In this document: positions 1 to 9,220 of the stretch, one piece after another | How positions within the stretch are numbered: the first letter of the stretch is position 1 | Layout: each line of letters opens with the position of its first letter | Assembly: GCA_947258385.1 (NCBI GenBank) | Contig: CAMYII010000050.1 | Location: 1-50,345 of the forward strand | Direction: 5' to 3' | Length of the DNA: 50,345 nt | Origin: Acidiferrobacterales bacterium | GTDB taxonomy: Bacteria; Pseudomonadota; Gammaproteobacteria; Acidiferrobacterales; SZUA-150 | Program-made: the position numbers and the translations under genes | The notes under the pieces: model-generated | What the model saw: only the letters and a program-made list of their open reading frames with translations | What the model was told of the DNA's origin: nothing | Databases searched by the model: none

Positions 1-1848
1 GATAATCTGGTATCGGAGACCGACGAGGCCAACAATGCGCTCACCGGGCCGGTGATGACCGTGTACGCCGCTTCGGATACCGACCGCGACTGGATGGACG
101 ACGCCTGGGAGATAGAGCACTTCGGCACTCTGGACCGCGACGGCACCGGTGATTTCGACGGCGACGGCGTCTCCGATCTGCAGGAATTCCAGAACGGAAC
201 CAATCCTGCGGAGAGCATCAGCCTGAACCCGCCGGTGATCGACTCACCACTCGATGGCGCCGAGGCGACCGTCTTGCAACCCGAGTTGCGCGTGGTGAAT
301 AGCGTTCACGGTCCGGCGGCCACGGTGAGCTATGACTTCGAGGTCTATCGGGATGCCGCCTTGACCGATCTGGTGGTCAGTGTCCAGAACGTGGCCGAGA
401 CCGCGAGCACCACGGCCTGGACCGTTTCCCAGGCCCTCACCGATAACGCCTGGCATTACTGGCGCGTGCGGGCCGATAACGGCGGCGTTCACAGCCTCTG
501 GGTCAACGGGGAGTTCTTTGTCAACACGGCCAACGATGCGCCGGGCGCCTTGCAGATCAGCAGCCCGGCCGACGGCACCAGCGTGGCCAGCCTCACGCCC
601 ACGCTGGCAGTGACCAACAGCGTGGATGTCGACGGGGATCTCGTGCGCTATACCTTCGAGGTATTCGCCGACAGCGCCCTCACGACCCTGGTCGCCTCGG
701 CGGCCGACATCGGCACCGGCGGTGGCGGCAGCACGGGCTGGCAGGTCGATACGCCGCTCACTGAAAACGCCACGTATTACTGGCGGGCTAAGGCTGTCGA
801 CGAGCACGGAGCGGCGACGGCGAGCGCGGTGGCCAGCTTCCTGGTTAACACGACCAACCAGGCACCGGGCCTGCCGATCATTGTCGCACCGCTGGTGGGC
901 AGTGACGTGAACGTCACCACCGTGGAGCTGACCGTGCGCAATGCCACCGATGCCGATGGCGACAGTCTGTTCTACACCTTCGAGCTGGATACCGTCAGCA
1001 CCTTCGACAGCGTTGCCAAGCAGAGCTCAGGCGCCATCGCAGGCGGTGTGAGCAACACCGTCTGGAGCGTCACGAGCCTGGTGGAGGACGTGACCTATTA
1101 CTGGCGCGTCCAGGCCTTCGATGGTGTTGCCGAAAGCGGTTGGGTGCAGGCGAGCTTCACGGTCGATACCACGAACGCGCCGCCGAGTGCGCCGACGGTC
1201 GGCAATCCGGGCGATGCGGCCTGGGTGGCGACCTTCACGCCGACCCTGACGGTTACGCCTTCGGTGGACCCGGACGGTGACGCGGTCAGCTATCGCTTTG
1301 AGCTGTACGCGGACGCGGGTCTCAGCAACCTGGTCGCAAGCCAGGTCGCCGACACCAACACCTGGACGGTGTCGCCGGCGCTGACTGATAACACCTGGTA
1401 TTACTGGCGCGTGCGGGCCGAAGACGTCTACGGTGCCGCCAGTGGATGGACGCCGGCGAGCCGGTTCTTTGTCCAGAGCAACGGCGTTGACCTTGCCGTC
1501 AGCGCGCTGAGCCCGTCGGCCACCACCGTCAACTTCGGGGCCAGCCTCACGATCAGCAACACGGTTGCCAACCAGGGCACCAGCAGCGCGGGCGGCAGTT
1601 ACGTCGGCTTGTATCTGTCCTCTGATACGGCCATTACCACTGGCGATCGCCTGCTGGGTACCCGTCTTGTTCCGGGCGATCTCGCCGGCGGGGCAAGTCA
1701 CAGCGCCGATACCGTCGTGACCGTGCCCGGCGACCTGCCTACCGGTACCTATTATCTGGGTGCTATCGCGGACTACGACGACAGGCAATCGGAGACCGAC
1801 GAGGCCAACAACGCCTATGCCGGACCGGTGATGACGGTGACGCCATGA
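1..1848 (+). CDS. Secreted repeat protein with fibronectin-like and CARDB modules (5' partial)
   Basis: The frame is open from base 1, so the N-terminus lies outside the window; 615 residues are visible. The first residues (SETDEANNAL) match the closing motif of the CARDB-like module at the C-terminus (SETDEANNAYAGPVMTV), so at least one more CARDB copy lies upstream. Next is a calcium-binding style stretch (DTDRDWMDD, DGTGDFDGDGVSDLQEF) like thrombospondin type-3/dockerin repeats. Four modules of about 100 residues follow (roughly 223-540, 541-870, 871-1185, 1186-1485), each with the pattern SVDxDGDxVxYxFE ... YYWRVRA ... FFVNT, i.e. fibronectin III-like beta-sandwiches. The C-terminal CARDB-like domain spans about 1486-1848. 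Such proteins are usually cell-surface or secreted adhesion or scaffold proteins; the ligand is unknown. No catalytic domain is visible in this part. Confidence 0.8.
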   Translation, partial: DNLVSETDEANNALTGPVMTVYAASDTDRDWMDDAWEIEHFGTLDRDGTGDFDGDGVSDLQEFQNGTNPAESISLNPPVIDSPLDGAEATVLQPELRVVNSVHGPAATVSYDFEVYRDAALTDLVVSVQNVAETASTTAWTVSQALTDNAWHYWRVRADNGGVHSLWVNGEFFVNTANDAPGALQISSPADGTSVASLTPTLAVTNSVDVDGDLVRYTFEVFADSALTTLVASAADIGTGGGGSTGWQVDTPLTENATYYWRAKAVDEHGAATASAVASFLVNTTNQAPGLPIIVAPLVGSDVNVTTVELTVRNATDADGDSLFYTFELDTVSTFDSVAKQSSGAIAGGVSNTVWSVTSLVEDVTYYWRVQAFDGVAESGWVQASFTVDTTNAPPSAPTVGNPGDAAWVATFTPTLTVTPSVDPDGDAVSYRFELYADAGLSNLVASQVADTNTWTVSPALTDNTWYYWRVRAEDVYGAASGWTPASRFFVQSNGVDLAVSALSPSATTVNFGASLTISNTVANQGTSSAGGSYVGLYLSSDTAITTGDRLLGTRLVPGDLAGGASHSADTVVTVPGDLPTGTYYLGAIADYDDRQSETDEANNAYAGPVMTVTP

Positions 1849-1931
1849 GCGCAACGCGGTCTTGATCGATTAGGACGGAAGCGAAGGATCTCGCGGCGTT
1901 GGTAAGATGGCTGTGTGCTAGAATCCAAAGG

Positions 1932-1971
1932 TCTAGGTGGGGTCATCTAGGCGGGGTCTCTAGGTGGGGTC
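1932..1971 (+). repeat. Three tandem 13-bp repeats upstream of the transposase
   Basis: TCTAGGYGGGGTC occurs three times, at 1932-1944, 1946-1958 and 1959-1971. The third copy runs into the left inverted repeat of the transposase unit, so the GGGGTC core is shared with the element terminus. Confidence 0.8.
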
Positions 1972-2957
1972 AGTTCTTTACTTTATAGTCTATCTGTTTA
2001 TAATCCCGCCTATGGCCCGACCTTTACGTGTGGAATTTCCCGGCGCGGTCTATCATCTCACGGCCCGCGGCAATGCGCGGCAGGATATCTATCTCGACGA
2101 TGAAGACCGTCAGAGATTCTTGATGCTGCTGAGCCGCGAGGTCGAGCAACAGGGCTGGAGGTGTTATGCGTATTGCCTGATGGGCAACCATTATCATCTA
2201 CTCATCGAAACCCCGGAAGGCAACCTCGTGCAAGGCATGCGACGGTTAAATGGGGTCTACACGCAGTCCTTTAACCGTCGCCACGGTCGTGTCGGCCATG
2301 TGTTTCAAGGTCGCTATCAAGGCATTGTCGTGGATCGGGACAGCCATCTGTTAGAACTGTGCCGCTATATTGTCTTGAATCCGGTCCGGGCAGAGATAGT
2401 GGAGCAGGCCGCGGCATGGCCGTGGAGCAGCTATCTGGCCACGGTGGGCAAAGTTGCGCACCCCCAGTGGTTGGACACGGCGTGGCTATTAGGCCAATTT
2501 GGCTATACCAATAAGCAGGCCAAAGCTGCGTACCGGCGTTTTATCACCCAAGGAACCGGGTCGGCCTCGCCTTGGGACGAGCTGCGCGGGCAGATGTGGC
2601 TGGGCGATGATGCGTTTCGGGGGCGGATGGAGAAATTATTGGCGCGGCGATCATTGACCGATGTGCCGGCCGCCCAGCGTCGGCCGACCCGCCCCACGGG
2701 CGAGGAAATTCTCCAGGCCGTAGCCCAGGCTTACAAAATTCCCCCCACCGAGGTGCTTGAGCGTTCCCACCCCATTGCGTTTCAGGCCGCCGTGTATCTT
2801 CTGCGCCGGGCAGCCAACTTAAGCTTGAAAGCGGTTAGCGGTATGTCGGGTGTGTCTGCACCGCGGATCTCTCAGATTCAAAGCAAGCTAGAGCGGGAAG
2901 GCACGGATCGGACGCTGTCTCGATTATTGAAGAAGTATAAAGTAAAGAACTGACCCC
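1966..2957 (+). mobile_element. RAYT/IS200-like unit bounded by a perfect 22-bp inverted repeat
   Basis: The sequence at 1966-1987 (beginning GGGGTCAGTTCTTTA) is the exact reverse complement of 2936-2957 (ending TAAAGAACTGACCCC). The right copy overlaps the last codons and stop of the transposase gene. The unit is 992 bp. Y1/RAYT enzymes recognise subterminal hairpins or REP palindromes rather than classical terminal repeats, so these arms may be REP-like target sequences rather than IS ends. The unit ends 20 bp before the stop of the neighbouring cytochrome gene, suggesting insertion into the intergenic space there. No clear target duplication was seen. Confidence 0.75.
2012..2953 (+). CDS. 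REP-associated tyrosine transposase (Y1_Tnp family)
   Basis: The 313-residue product has the Y1/HUH nuclease fold signature: an N-terminal strand with YHLTARGN, the metal-binding HUH pair in GNHYHLLIE, and the nucleophilic tyrosine in ELCRYIVLNPVRA. After a linker the C-terminus carries a helix-turn-helix-like segment (LKAVSGMSGVSAPRISQIQ), usual in RAYT proteins of about 300 residues. The ATG at 2012 begins the conserved MARPLRVEFPGA; an in-frame GTG at 1964 would add 16 residues encoded by the inverted repeat and is less likely. These enzymes cut and join single-stranded DNA at REP palindromes. All key motifs look intact. Confidence 0.9.
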   Translation: MARPLRVEFPGAVYHLTARGNARQDIYLDDEDRQRFLMLLSREVEQQGWRCYAYCLMGNHYHLLIETPEGNLVQGMRRLNGVYTQSFNRRHGRVGHVFQGRYQGIVVDRDSHLLELCRYIVLNPVRAEIVEQAAAWPWSSYLATVGKVAHPQWLDTAWLLGQFGYTNKQAKAAYRRFITQGTGSASPWDELRGQMWLGDDAFRGRMEKLLARRSLTDVPAAQRRPTRPTGEEILQAVAQAYKIPPTEVLERSHPIAFQAAVYLLRRAANLSLKAVSGMSGVSAPRISQIQSKLEREGTDRTLSRLLKKYKVKN

Positions 2958-2977
2958 AATTGGGTGTTCGTAGGAGG

Positions 2978-4671
2978 CTAGGGGTACTCCTCCGGGTTGT
3001 GGTCTTCGCCGTGGCACAGGAGATAGCACTGGCCACGGCCGGCACCAAGCGAGATGTATTCCAGGCGTCCGCTGCTTGAAGGGCTGACCACCGTCCTTCC
3101 TGTGCTGTCGACGAGCATGAAGTTAATGAGGTGTGCGTTCTGCCGCGAGCCGTGGGCGTCGTGGCAGACGGCACACGAGGCGCCCCGCGCACGTGTTTAT
3201 CGTGCAAAAACGTGTTGGCCTGGTCGTTGATGAGGAAGCTGCGGTTGTGGCATTTGTAACACAGTTCGTAGCTCTGGAACGACTCCGGGCTGGGGTCGTC
3301 CATCCGGTATTCCCGTTCCAGGATCGGCGCGTGGCGTGAGCCGTGGGGGCCGCGGGGAGTGGTGCCGGCGGTGGTCCATTCGTCGTTGCTGTGGCAATCG
3401 GTGCAATAGATCATGCTCGTGGCCGACAGCCCGGAGCCGGGCTCGAATCCGCCCACGCTCGGGTTGGTGCCGACGGCCGCTACCGGATGAAAGGACGGGT
3501 TGCTCGGATCGATCTCCAGACGGATGTTGCGCGTATTGTCCTGGCGTAACATGGTGATCGGTGTGTTTTGGTCGCGGATCCCGTGGCATTTCAGGCAGAC
3601 CTCGTACTCGTAAGTCGCCTCGCTGATCGCCACCCCGCCGATGTTCACGCCCGATACGCCCCGCAGCCGACCCGAGGCCACGGGGGGGCTTGCGCTGGCG
3701 GCGGTCGCCTTGTGCGGGTTGTGACAGTCGGGGCAGGCGACATGGCGTGCCATGGTATTGGGGTCCTCCCGCGGCTCATGCGTCCAGTCGGTGGAGGCGA
3801 TGGGGTGCACGCTGGCCTTCACGAACTCGGGGTCGAGATTGTGCGAGGCCACGGTCCCGCTATGGCAGACCAGGCAGACGTTGCGTTCCTGGGAATGGCT
3901 CAACAGCCGCGGAGGACGCGCCGCCGCATGTGGCCAATGGCAGTTCTCGCAGCCGTTGTCGGCCACGGTGGTGTAGGGCGTGTGCGGCCAAGGGTCGGTG
4001 CCGGCCCCCTGCCAGGTGGCGGTTGAGCTCGCGTGCGTCGAGCCGTTCCAGTCGCGAAGCTGGTGGCAGGCGGTGCACAGGGCCCCACCCCGGTCGTCGA
4101 TATTCAGAAACTTCCGGTAGGGGTCGTCGTGCGGGTCGTGACAGCCCGTGCACTGCAACTGCCCGCTGTCGTCCAGGACAATGGACTGTGGAAGCGTACC
4201 GGGATCGGCAAGCTGCCCGTGTCGGACGGCGAGCGCCGCGTCGTAGAGGAAGGACACGGGATGGTCGTCGGAGAGATCGACGCCGAGCGCGGCCTGGCCC
4301 GTCAGCGACGGCAGGGTCACCGCGCCGCCCGGCGGCGGCACGCGCAGCCGCCCGAGCGCCAGGGTGCCGTCGTGGCAGGAGAGGCACAGACGCGTGGCGC
4401 CCGTAGGTTGATTGAGAACGGCCGCGAGTGTAGTGCTTTCATAAAGCGTGTAAGTGGTCCCGGGAAGCTCCTGGTTCCACAGGGCGCGGGTTGGGCTGGC
4501 GTTGTGTGGCGTGTGGCAGAACACGCACAGCCCGGCCTCGCCGGTTGCCTTGATTGTCCCTGGCCCGCTCGCGGTCAAGTTGTGCACCGTGTCGGTCAGG
4601 CCGGCCTCGACCGCCGGCGCCGCGGCCAGCAGGCCGCACAGGAAACATCGTCCAGCCCAGGTCCTAACCAT
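2978..4671 (-). CDS. Dodecaheme c-type cytochrome, frameshifted near the 3' end
   Basis: A predicted exported multiheme cytochrome for electron transfer at or beyond the outer membrane. The signal peptide (MVRTWAGRC... to VEA) leads into ten CXXCH sites in one frame: CVFCH, CLSCH, CTGCH, CTACH, CENCH, CLVCH, CPDCH, CLKCH, CTDCH, CYKCH. Several lie in the paired-CXXCH context (CHTPHN, CHDPH, CHNPHK). After HDKHVRGA, near 3183, the frame derails and continues without haem sites to 2878. One extra base restores ASCAVCHDAHGS and then CYLLCH (a CX3CH site), ending at a stop at 2978-2980. The intended protein would be about 564 residues with 12 haems. The start ATG overlaps the upstream NHL gene stop by 8 nt (ATGGTTAG), implying translational coupling. 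The frameshift may be a sequencing error or a real lesion. Confidence 0.85.
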
Positions 4672-5710
4672 CGCCGCCTCCGCTAAGGTACTCGAAGATC
4701 TGAATCCGCTGATTATACGCATCGGCCACATAGATCCGGTCCTGCTTGTCGATATAGAGCCCGCCCGGCAGCCAGAACTGCCCCGGCCCCAGGCCGCGCT
4801 CACCGAAGCTCAAGAGCAGGCGACCACCGCGGTCGAAAATCTGCACGGCGTCGAAGAGCGCATCGACCACATACACATGCCCTGCGCTGTCGGCGCCGAC
4901 GCCCTTCGGGGCGGCGAAGTCCCCGGAGGCGTTGCCATGGCGCCCGAAGGTACTCAAGAATCCTCCGTCCGGTCCGAATATCTGGATCCGGAATCCCATG
5001 GCATCGGTCACATAGAGCACGCCCTTGCGGTCCACCGTCACGTGGGTCGGGAAGTTGAACCGGCCCTTGGCCGTGCCGCGCCCGCCGAGCGCACCGACCG
5101 GTTTGCCCTGACCGTCGAAGATCCAGATGCGGTGCGCGGCGCTGTCCGCCACATAGAGACGGTCTTTGGCCGCATCGTAGGCGAGGCCGGCCGGGCGCTG
5201 CAGCTTTTTGTTGCTTATGATCGTTTGCAGCTTTGCGTCGGCGTGATAGACGAACACCTTCGCGAGGTAGGAATCGGCCAGGTACACCCGCGCGTTGCGG
5301 CCGGGGGCGACCGCGACCGGCGAGACCAGAGGCTGCCGGCCCGCCTTTTCGATCCGCTGAAAACGGCCGGCCTCGGTATCGAGGACCCACAGGGTCTGGG
5401 CGCCGGGATCTGCGACGTAGATCTTATTGTCCTGGGCGGCGACCCCGCCCGGGCGGATGAACCAGTCCGGGTCCGCCCCATGCAGTAGCTTGCCCAGACG
5501 CTTCCAGAACGAGGGTTTGACGCCGAGATCGGCGGGCCGCGCCACGGTCCCGATAAAGCGGACCCGGGCCGGCCGCGGCGGTTTGGGCCACACCAGCGGT
5601 TCGGCCGAGGCCTTACCGGCGGCAGGGTGCTCGCGGACCGCGGGGCCGCCGCAGGCTGTCGTGAGAACGGCGAGGGTCAGAACAGTGGTAAGGCTTGTCT
5701 TTATGCGCAT
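4664..5710 (-). CDS. NHL-repeat beta-propeller lipoprotein
   Basis: A 348-residue lipoprotein: the signal sequence MRIKTSLTTVLTLAVLTTAC carries a lipobox with lipidated Cys20. The mature part has repeated NHL blades (IYVADPGAQTLWVLD, RLYVADSAAHRIWIFD, VLYVTDAMGFRIQIF, HVYVVDALFDAVQIFD, RIYVADAYNQRIQIF), enough for a six-bladed propeller. NHL proteins usually bind ligands or proteins and have no catalysis of their own. It sits between the outer-membrane barrel (12-nt gap) and the dodecaheme gene (8-nt overlap), so it is probably an assembly or scaffold factor for the cytochrome complex (inference). NHL proteins are also found beside multiheme cytochromes such as OmcS in Geobacter. It is paralogous to the protein at 10506-11618. 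Confidence 0.88.
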   Translation of the reverse strand: MRIKTSLTTVLTLAVLTTACGGPAVREHPAAGKASAEPLVWPKPPRPARVRFIGTVARPADLGVKPSFWKRLGKLLHGADPDWFIRPGGVAAQDNKIYVADPGAQTLWVLDTEAGRFQRIEKAGRQPLVSPVAVAPGRNARVYLADSYLAKVFVYHADAKLQTIISNKKLQRPAGLAYDAAKDRLYVADSAAHRIWIFDGQGKPVGALGGRGTAKGRFNFPTHVTVDRKGVLYVTDAMGFRIQIFGPDGGFLSTFGRHGNASGDFAAPKGVGADSAGHVYVVDALFDAVQIFDRGGRLLLSFGERGLGPGQFWLPGGLYIDKQDRIYVADAYNQRIQIFEYLSGGGDG

Positions 5711-5722
5711 GCTCCAGTGGCC

Positions 5723-7756
5723 TCAAAAGTTGCGGATCACGCGCAGCGTCGCGCGATAGTCTTTCAAGTCGCTACCGTCCCGCCGCCGGTCGATATATTT
5801 CAGGCTGGGGTCGATATGGAGTCTGCCGTAGCGCCAGCGCATCAGCAACCCCGCCTCCCGGATGCGTTCATCCGGCACCAACGTGTCATCGAGGTCGCGC
5901 AGGCTGGCGTAGAGCTCCGTGGAGAGGTTGGCTCTGAGGTTATGTATGAGGGTGGCCCGTCCCGCGAGGATATCCGTCTTCCGGTCCTCGGGAAATGTGA
6001 AGTCCTTGATGCTCTGTTCGCCGTCAAACGTCACTCGCCAGTCCGGCGCAAAGCGGTACGCCAGAAACTGCCTGGCACGGATGGCGTCGTACTCCGTGTC
6101 GCGCGACTCCCAGCGCTCGGCCTCCGCCAGCAGGCTCGCGCGCAGCCGCGGCCCGTCGTATTTCAGCTCCACACCGAGGATGTCGGACTGGCGGTCATTG
6201 AGAAAGCTGTCATCCTCGCCCTCGTCCAGGTCCTGGTCCTGCTTGTCGTGAATGAAAAAGGGCCGTATCCAGCCGTAGTCGAGGGCGATATTCAAGCGCC
6301 AGGACTTGCTGGTGAAGGCGGGTGCAATAAGCTCATACTCATAGTCCACTTCAATCGTGTCTCCCGGTCCGATGCCTATCGAGGGATCAATAGAACAATC
6401 TGCCAGCGGGACGACCCTGGTGAAGTTGTTGACGGTTTCGAGCCGGTAATCCACGTTTTCTACCAGTGGGCGAGCCACGTCGCACTGAGACGAACTACCC
6501 AGGGCCGTTCTGGTGATCTCAACCGTGTCTTCAAACACCAATGGGTTATCAAGTTGCTCCGGAAGCGCGAATGGTTCCTGGAAAGTGTGTACTTCCCGGA
6601 AAATAGATACCCTGGAAGTAAACGCGTCGAACTCGTTGTCTTCCTCGGCATAATACAGAGCCAACGCCGCCAGCAGGCGCCCGCTGCGCGGCAAACTTTT
6701 GTTGTAATCGAAGCTCAGGCGGCCGGCGTAGAGCTCCTTGTCGCCGTTTGGGTTTGTCTGGTCGATGGCATCGAGCCGCAGCTTGGTGACGAGGCTCTCG
6801 TAAAGCTGATGGCGCAGATTGAATTCGCCCGTGTGGGTCGTGGTCTCGCCCTCGGGCCGGTCGGTCTCGACGAAGAAATAACGATACTGGCTGCGTAACC
6901 GCTTGCTGTGGTCGATGCGCAGCAGCTCATCGATGTCGACGCGCTCCTCTTCCGAAAAGCCGGTGCGGTCGAAGCCGCGGATCCTGGAATCCCAGCGCCA
7001 GTTCAGCTCCGGTCCAAAGTCGAGGCTGTAATACACGTTCCCTGTCTGCCTCTTATAGTCGAGCTCCGGGCGCACTTTGTCTGACTTGTCGATGGACTCG
7101 TAGCGCAGGTTCATTTCGCTGTTGACCCAGCCGCGCCGCCCGTCGTAAGTCAGGATATCCCGGTGTTCATCTCGGCGGCTGACGATACCTCTGACACGGC
7201 TTTCCTCATCGTTCAGCTCCTGGCGAAAGGTCAGCGTCGAAGGGACATACAGCCGCCTCGCGTAGAGCGTCGCACCGCGATTCTCGATGTCGATGTCGGT
7301 GCGTCCGGCAAATTCGCGGGTCTGGACGAATTGATTGCGGTTGGCGAATATGCTGAGCGACATGGCGTTGCCCGGAAGCACTCCGAGATAAGCATCGTAG
7401 CCGTTCAGATCCCCGTCGCGGCTGTCCTCGAAGGTCCTGCCGCTCTCCTTGGCCGTGGCCTCCTCCTGCGAGAGGCCGAAGGTCCCTCCGAGCGTCATGG
7501 TGATGAGGCGCGGGTCAATCACATAGGCCCCGGTGTTGCGCAGGGTGATACGCTCTTCCGTACGCGTGTTCTCGTTGTTGAGCTCGGAGCCGTTGGTCTC
7601 GGTATCCGTGCGCACGTAGTCACCGAGCAGTTCCAGCGACCCGTCCCACCGCCCCGGTTGAAACCCCTGCGCCGCCGCGGGGCGCCAGGCGCAGAAAAAA
7701 AAAATGACCCCGGCGATGAGGGCGGTCGCGGGTAGTCGTTGCGCGTGTACTTTCAT
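5723..7756 (-). CDS. Outer-membrane beta-barrel protein of a porin-cytochrome locus
   Basis: The 677-residue precursor begins MKVHAQRLPATALIAG and has a signal peptide ending near AAAQG. The remainder is alternating polar/aromatic beta-strand sequence with many charged turns and ends in RVIRNF, the terminal phenylalanine typical of BAM-inserted barrels. Its size is close to MtrB/PioB-type barrels (about 700 residues) that insulate a periplasm-to-surface haem wire, but the N-terminal CXXC of MtrB is not visible, so this is a functional analogy. The ATG overlaps the preceding triheme gene by 4 nt (ATGA); an upstream in-frame start at 7822 would lie inside that gene and is rejected. Role inferred: channel through which the neighbouring cytochromes make contact. 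Confidence 0.82.
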   Translation of the reverse strand: MKVHAQRLPATALIAGVIFFFCAWRPAAAQGFQPGRWDGSLELLGDYVRTDTETNGSELNNENTRTEERITLRNTGAYVIDPRLITMTLGGTFGLSQEEATAKESGRTFEDSRDGDLNGYDAYLGVLPGNAMSLSIFANRNQFVQTREFAGRTDIDIENRGATLYARRLYVPSTLTFRQELNDEESRVRGIVSRRDEHRDILTYDGRRGWVNSEMNLRYESIDKSDKVRPELDYKRQTGNVYYSLDFGPELNWRWDSRIRGFDRTGFSEEERVDIDELLRIDHSKRLRSQYRYFFVETDRPEGETTTHTGEFNLRHQLYESLVTKLRLDAIDQTNPNGDKELYAGRLSFDYNKSLPRSGRLLAALALYYAEEDNEFDAFTSRVSIFREVHTFQEPFALPEQLDNPLVFEDTVEITRTALGSSSQCDVARPLVENVDYRLETVNNFTRVVPLADCSIDPSIGIGPGDTIEVDYEYELIAPAFTSKSWRLNIALDYGWIRPFFIHDKQDQDLDEGEDDSFLNDRQSDILGVELKYDGPRLRASLLAEAERWESRDTEYDAIRARQFLAYRFAPDWRVTFDGEQSIKDFTFPEDRKTDILAGRATLIHNLRANLSTELYASLRDLDDTLVPDERIREAGLLMRWRYGRLHIDPSLKYIDRRRDGSDLKDYRATLRVIRNF

Positions 7757-8085
7757 TGCCCTCGGTGACAGCGCGCACAGGTGTCGAAGCTCACGGCCCA
7801 CGCGGTCTTGCCGTTGTGACACGTGCCGCAGGACTTGCCGGCCATGATGGCTTCCATTGTGACCTTATTGGCGCCGGCCTTCATCTCGAACAGGGCGGAG
7901 TGGCAGGCGTAGCACTTGTAGCGAATACGGTGGACCCAGTGCGGAAACACCGCCACTGGCACACTCGCCTCGGCCTCCGCGCCCTTCTTGCGTTTGAAGG
8001 GAATGTCCCCCAGGACCGCGTGCGCCGTGCCCGTCACGAGGCCGGCGATCAGAAAAACGGCTACAAGTCTGGAAAGCCGCGCCAT
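7753..8085 (-). CDS. Triheme c7/c3-type periplasmic cytochrome
   Basis: A 110-residue exported cytochrome: signal peptide MARLSRLVAVFLIAGLVTGTAHA, then CYACH, CGTCH and CARCH, plus the extra histidines FPHWVHRI that can supply distal ligands. The layout (H..H..YxCxxCH..F ... CGTCH ... CARCHRG) is the c7-type triheme module. It should shuttle electrons in the periplasm to the barrel complex. The ATG at 8085 shares one base with the upstream stop (TGATG); a GTG three bases earlier is possible but less likely. The same module occurs twice in the upstream hexaheme lipoprotein. Confidence 0.88.
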   Translation of the reverse strand: MARLSRLVAVFLIAGLVTGTAHAVLGDIPFKRKKGAEAEASVPVAVFPHWVHRIRYKCYACHSALFEMKAGANKVTMEAIMAGKSCGTCHNGKTAWAVSFDTCARCHRGQ

Positions 8086-9194
8086 CACGACCCCCCCGCC
8101 ATACTGGCGTGGCAGCGGCCGCAGGCCTCCAGCGGAAAGGCCACTTTGCCGTGACAGGCGCCGCAGTACTGGCCGGCGAAGATCTTATCCATGGTGATGG
8201 GAGTGGCCCCCTTGGCCATTTTGAAAATGCCGGTATGGCAGCTGTCGCAGGAGAGCCACTGGGTATGTGCCTCGTGGGAGTAGACCACTTTGAAGCCCGG
8301 GTTGTCTTTCGGCACCAGCTCCACATCCAAGGGCATGACCGGTTGATCCTGGGTGGCGGGATCGACGCCCGCGCGCGGCGCGACCACCCCGTCGGCCAGG
8401 GCCTTGACCCAGTCGGGGGTTCCCTGTGTGATCGGCAGCAACTTGGCGGCGTCCGCCCAGTTGGCCGCTCGCTCGATCGGCGTGCGCGGTTCCTCCGCCG
8501 GGCGCCAGTCGGCCTGGCGGGGCAGGCCCCGATGGCAGCGGCCGCAGGCGCCCTCGGGCGCGAACGCCACCTTGCCGTGGCAGGCGCCGCAGTATTTCCC
8601 GGCCTGGATCTTGGCCATGGTGACCACGGGTGGTTTTCTGTCGCGCTTCAAGGAAAAGATCGCCGGGTGGCAGTTGTCGCACCTGAGCCACTGGGTGTGG
8701 TCGGCATGGCGGTAGGTGACGGCGAAGACCTTGGGTGAGCCAAGCAGCCTGGATGACGTGCGGGCGAACTCGACATCCAGATCAAACACCGCCGGCTCCG
8801 GCGTGTTCGGGTCGGCGGTCGAGCGCGGTACGACAGCCTTGGTTCCGAGTGCGGCGATCCAATCGACCTGCCCGGTCGCGTCCTTGGGAAGGACCTTGGC
8901 CGCCTCTTCCCAGGTCTTCGCCTGCTCGGCCGCGGGTGGTGCGGCCACTTCCCCCTTGCCGGCGCGCGCGGTCTTCTTTACCGTCTCCAGTGCCCTGTGC
9001 GTCTCGGCCAGCTCTTGTTCGAGCTTGTCGATCTCCTTTAACAGGTCCCGGCGCACGCGGGTGGTGGGCGGCGGCGGCCCCTCGGCGGCGCCGTCGAAAA
9101 AGATAGACCGCGTCTTCTGGCTGCAGGCGGCGAGCAGCGTCAACGCGAGGCATCCGCCCACCATCAGCAGCACAACAGAACTACTTTGATCCAC
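8085..9194 (-). CDS. Hexaheme c-type cytochrome lipoprotein (two triheme modules)
   Basis: The 369-residue protein starts at GTG 9194, with AAAGAAAGG about 7 nt upstream. The lipobox LLAAC puts the lipid on Cys24. A predicted coiled coil (LLKEIDKLEQELAETHRALE, about residues 50-75) follows. Two repeats each contain a TWEEAAKVLP/NWADAAKLLP helix, a beta region, YRHADHTQWLRCDNCH or YSHEAHTQWLSCDSCH, CGACHGKVAF and CGRCH, giving six haems. Internal duplication is evident from the near-identical spacing. As a lipoprotein upstream of the barrel it is a candidate membrane-anchored periplasmic electron donor, comparable in role to OmaB of Geobacter, though with a different haem number (inference). 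Confidence 0.9.
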   Translation of the reverse strand: MDQSSSVVLLMVGGCLALTLLAACSQKTRSIFFDGAAEGPPPPTTRVRRDLLKEIDKLEQELAETHRALETVKKTARAGKGEVAAPPAAEQAKTWEEAAKVLPKDATGQVDWIAALGTKAVVPRSTADPNTPEPAVFDLDVEFARTSSRLLGSPKVFAVTYRHADHTQWLRCDNCHPAIFSLKRDRKPPVVTMAKIQAGKYCGACHGKVAFAPEGACGRCHRGLPRQADWRPAEEPRTPIERAANWADAAKLLPITQGTPDWVKALADGVVAPRAGVDPATQDQPVMPLDVELVPKDNPGFKVVYSHEAHTQWLSCDSCHTGIFKMAKGATPITMDKIFAGQYCGACHGKVAFPLEACGRCHASMAGGS

Positions 9195-9220
9195 CGCAGT
9201 GCCTTTCTTTCTTGACTAAT

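Noticed and set aside
5627-6898. 423-codon plus-strand frame opposite the outer-membrane barrel
   Set aside because: It crosses the NHL/barrel boundary and lacks a start signal; the barrel has a signal peptide and terminal Phe.
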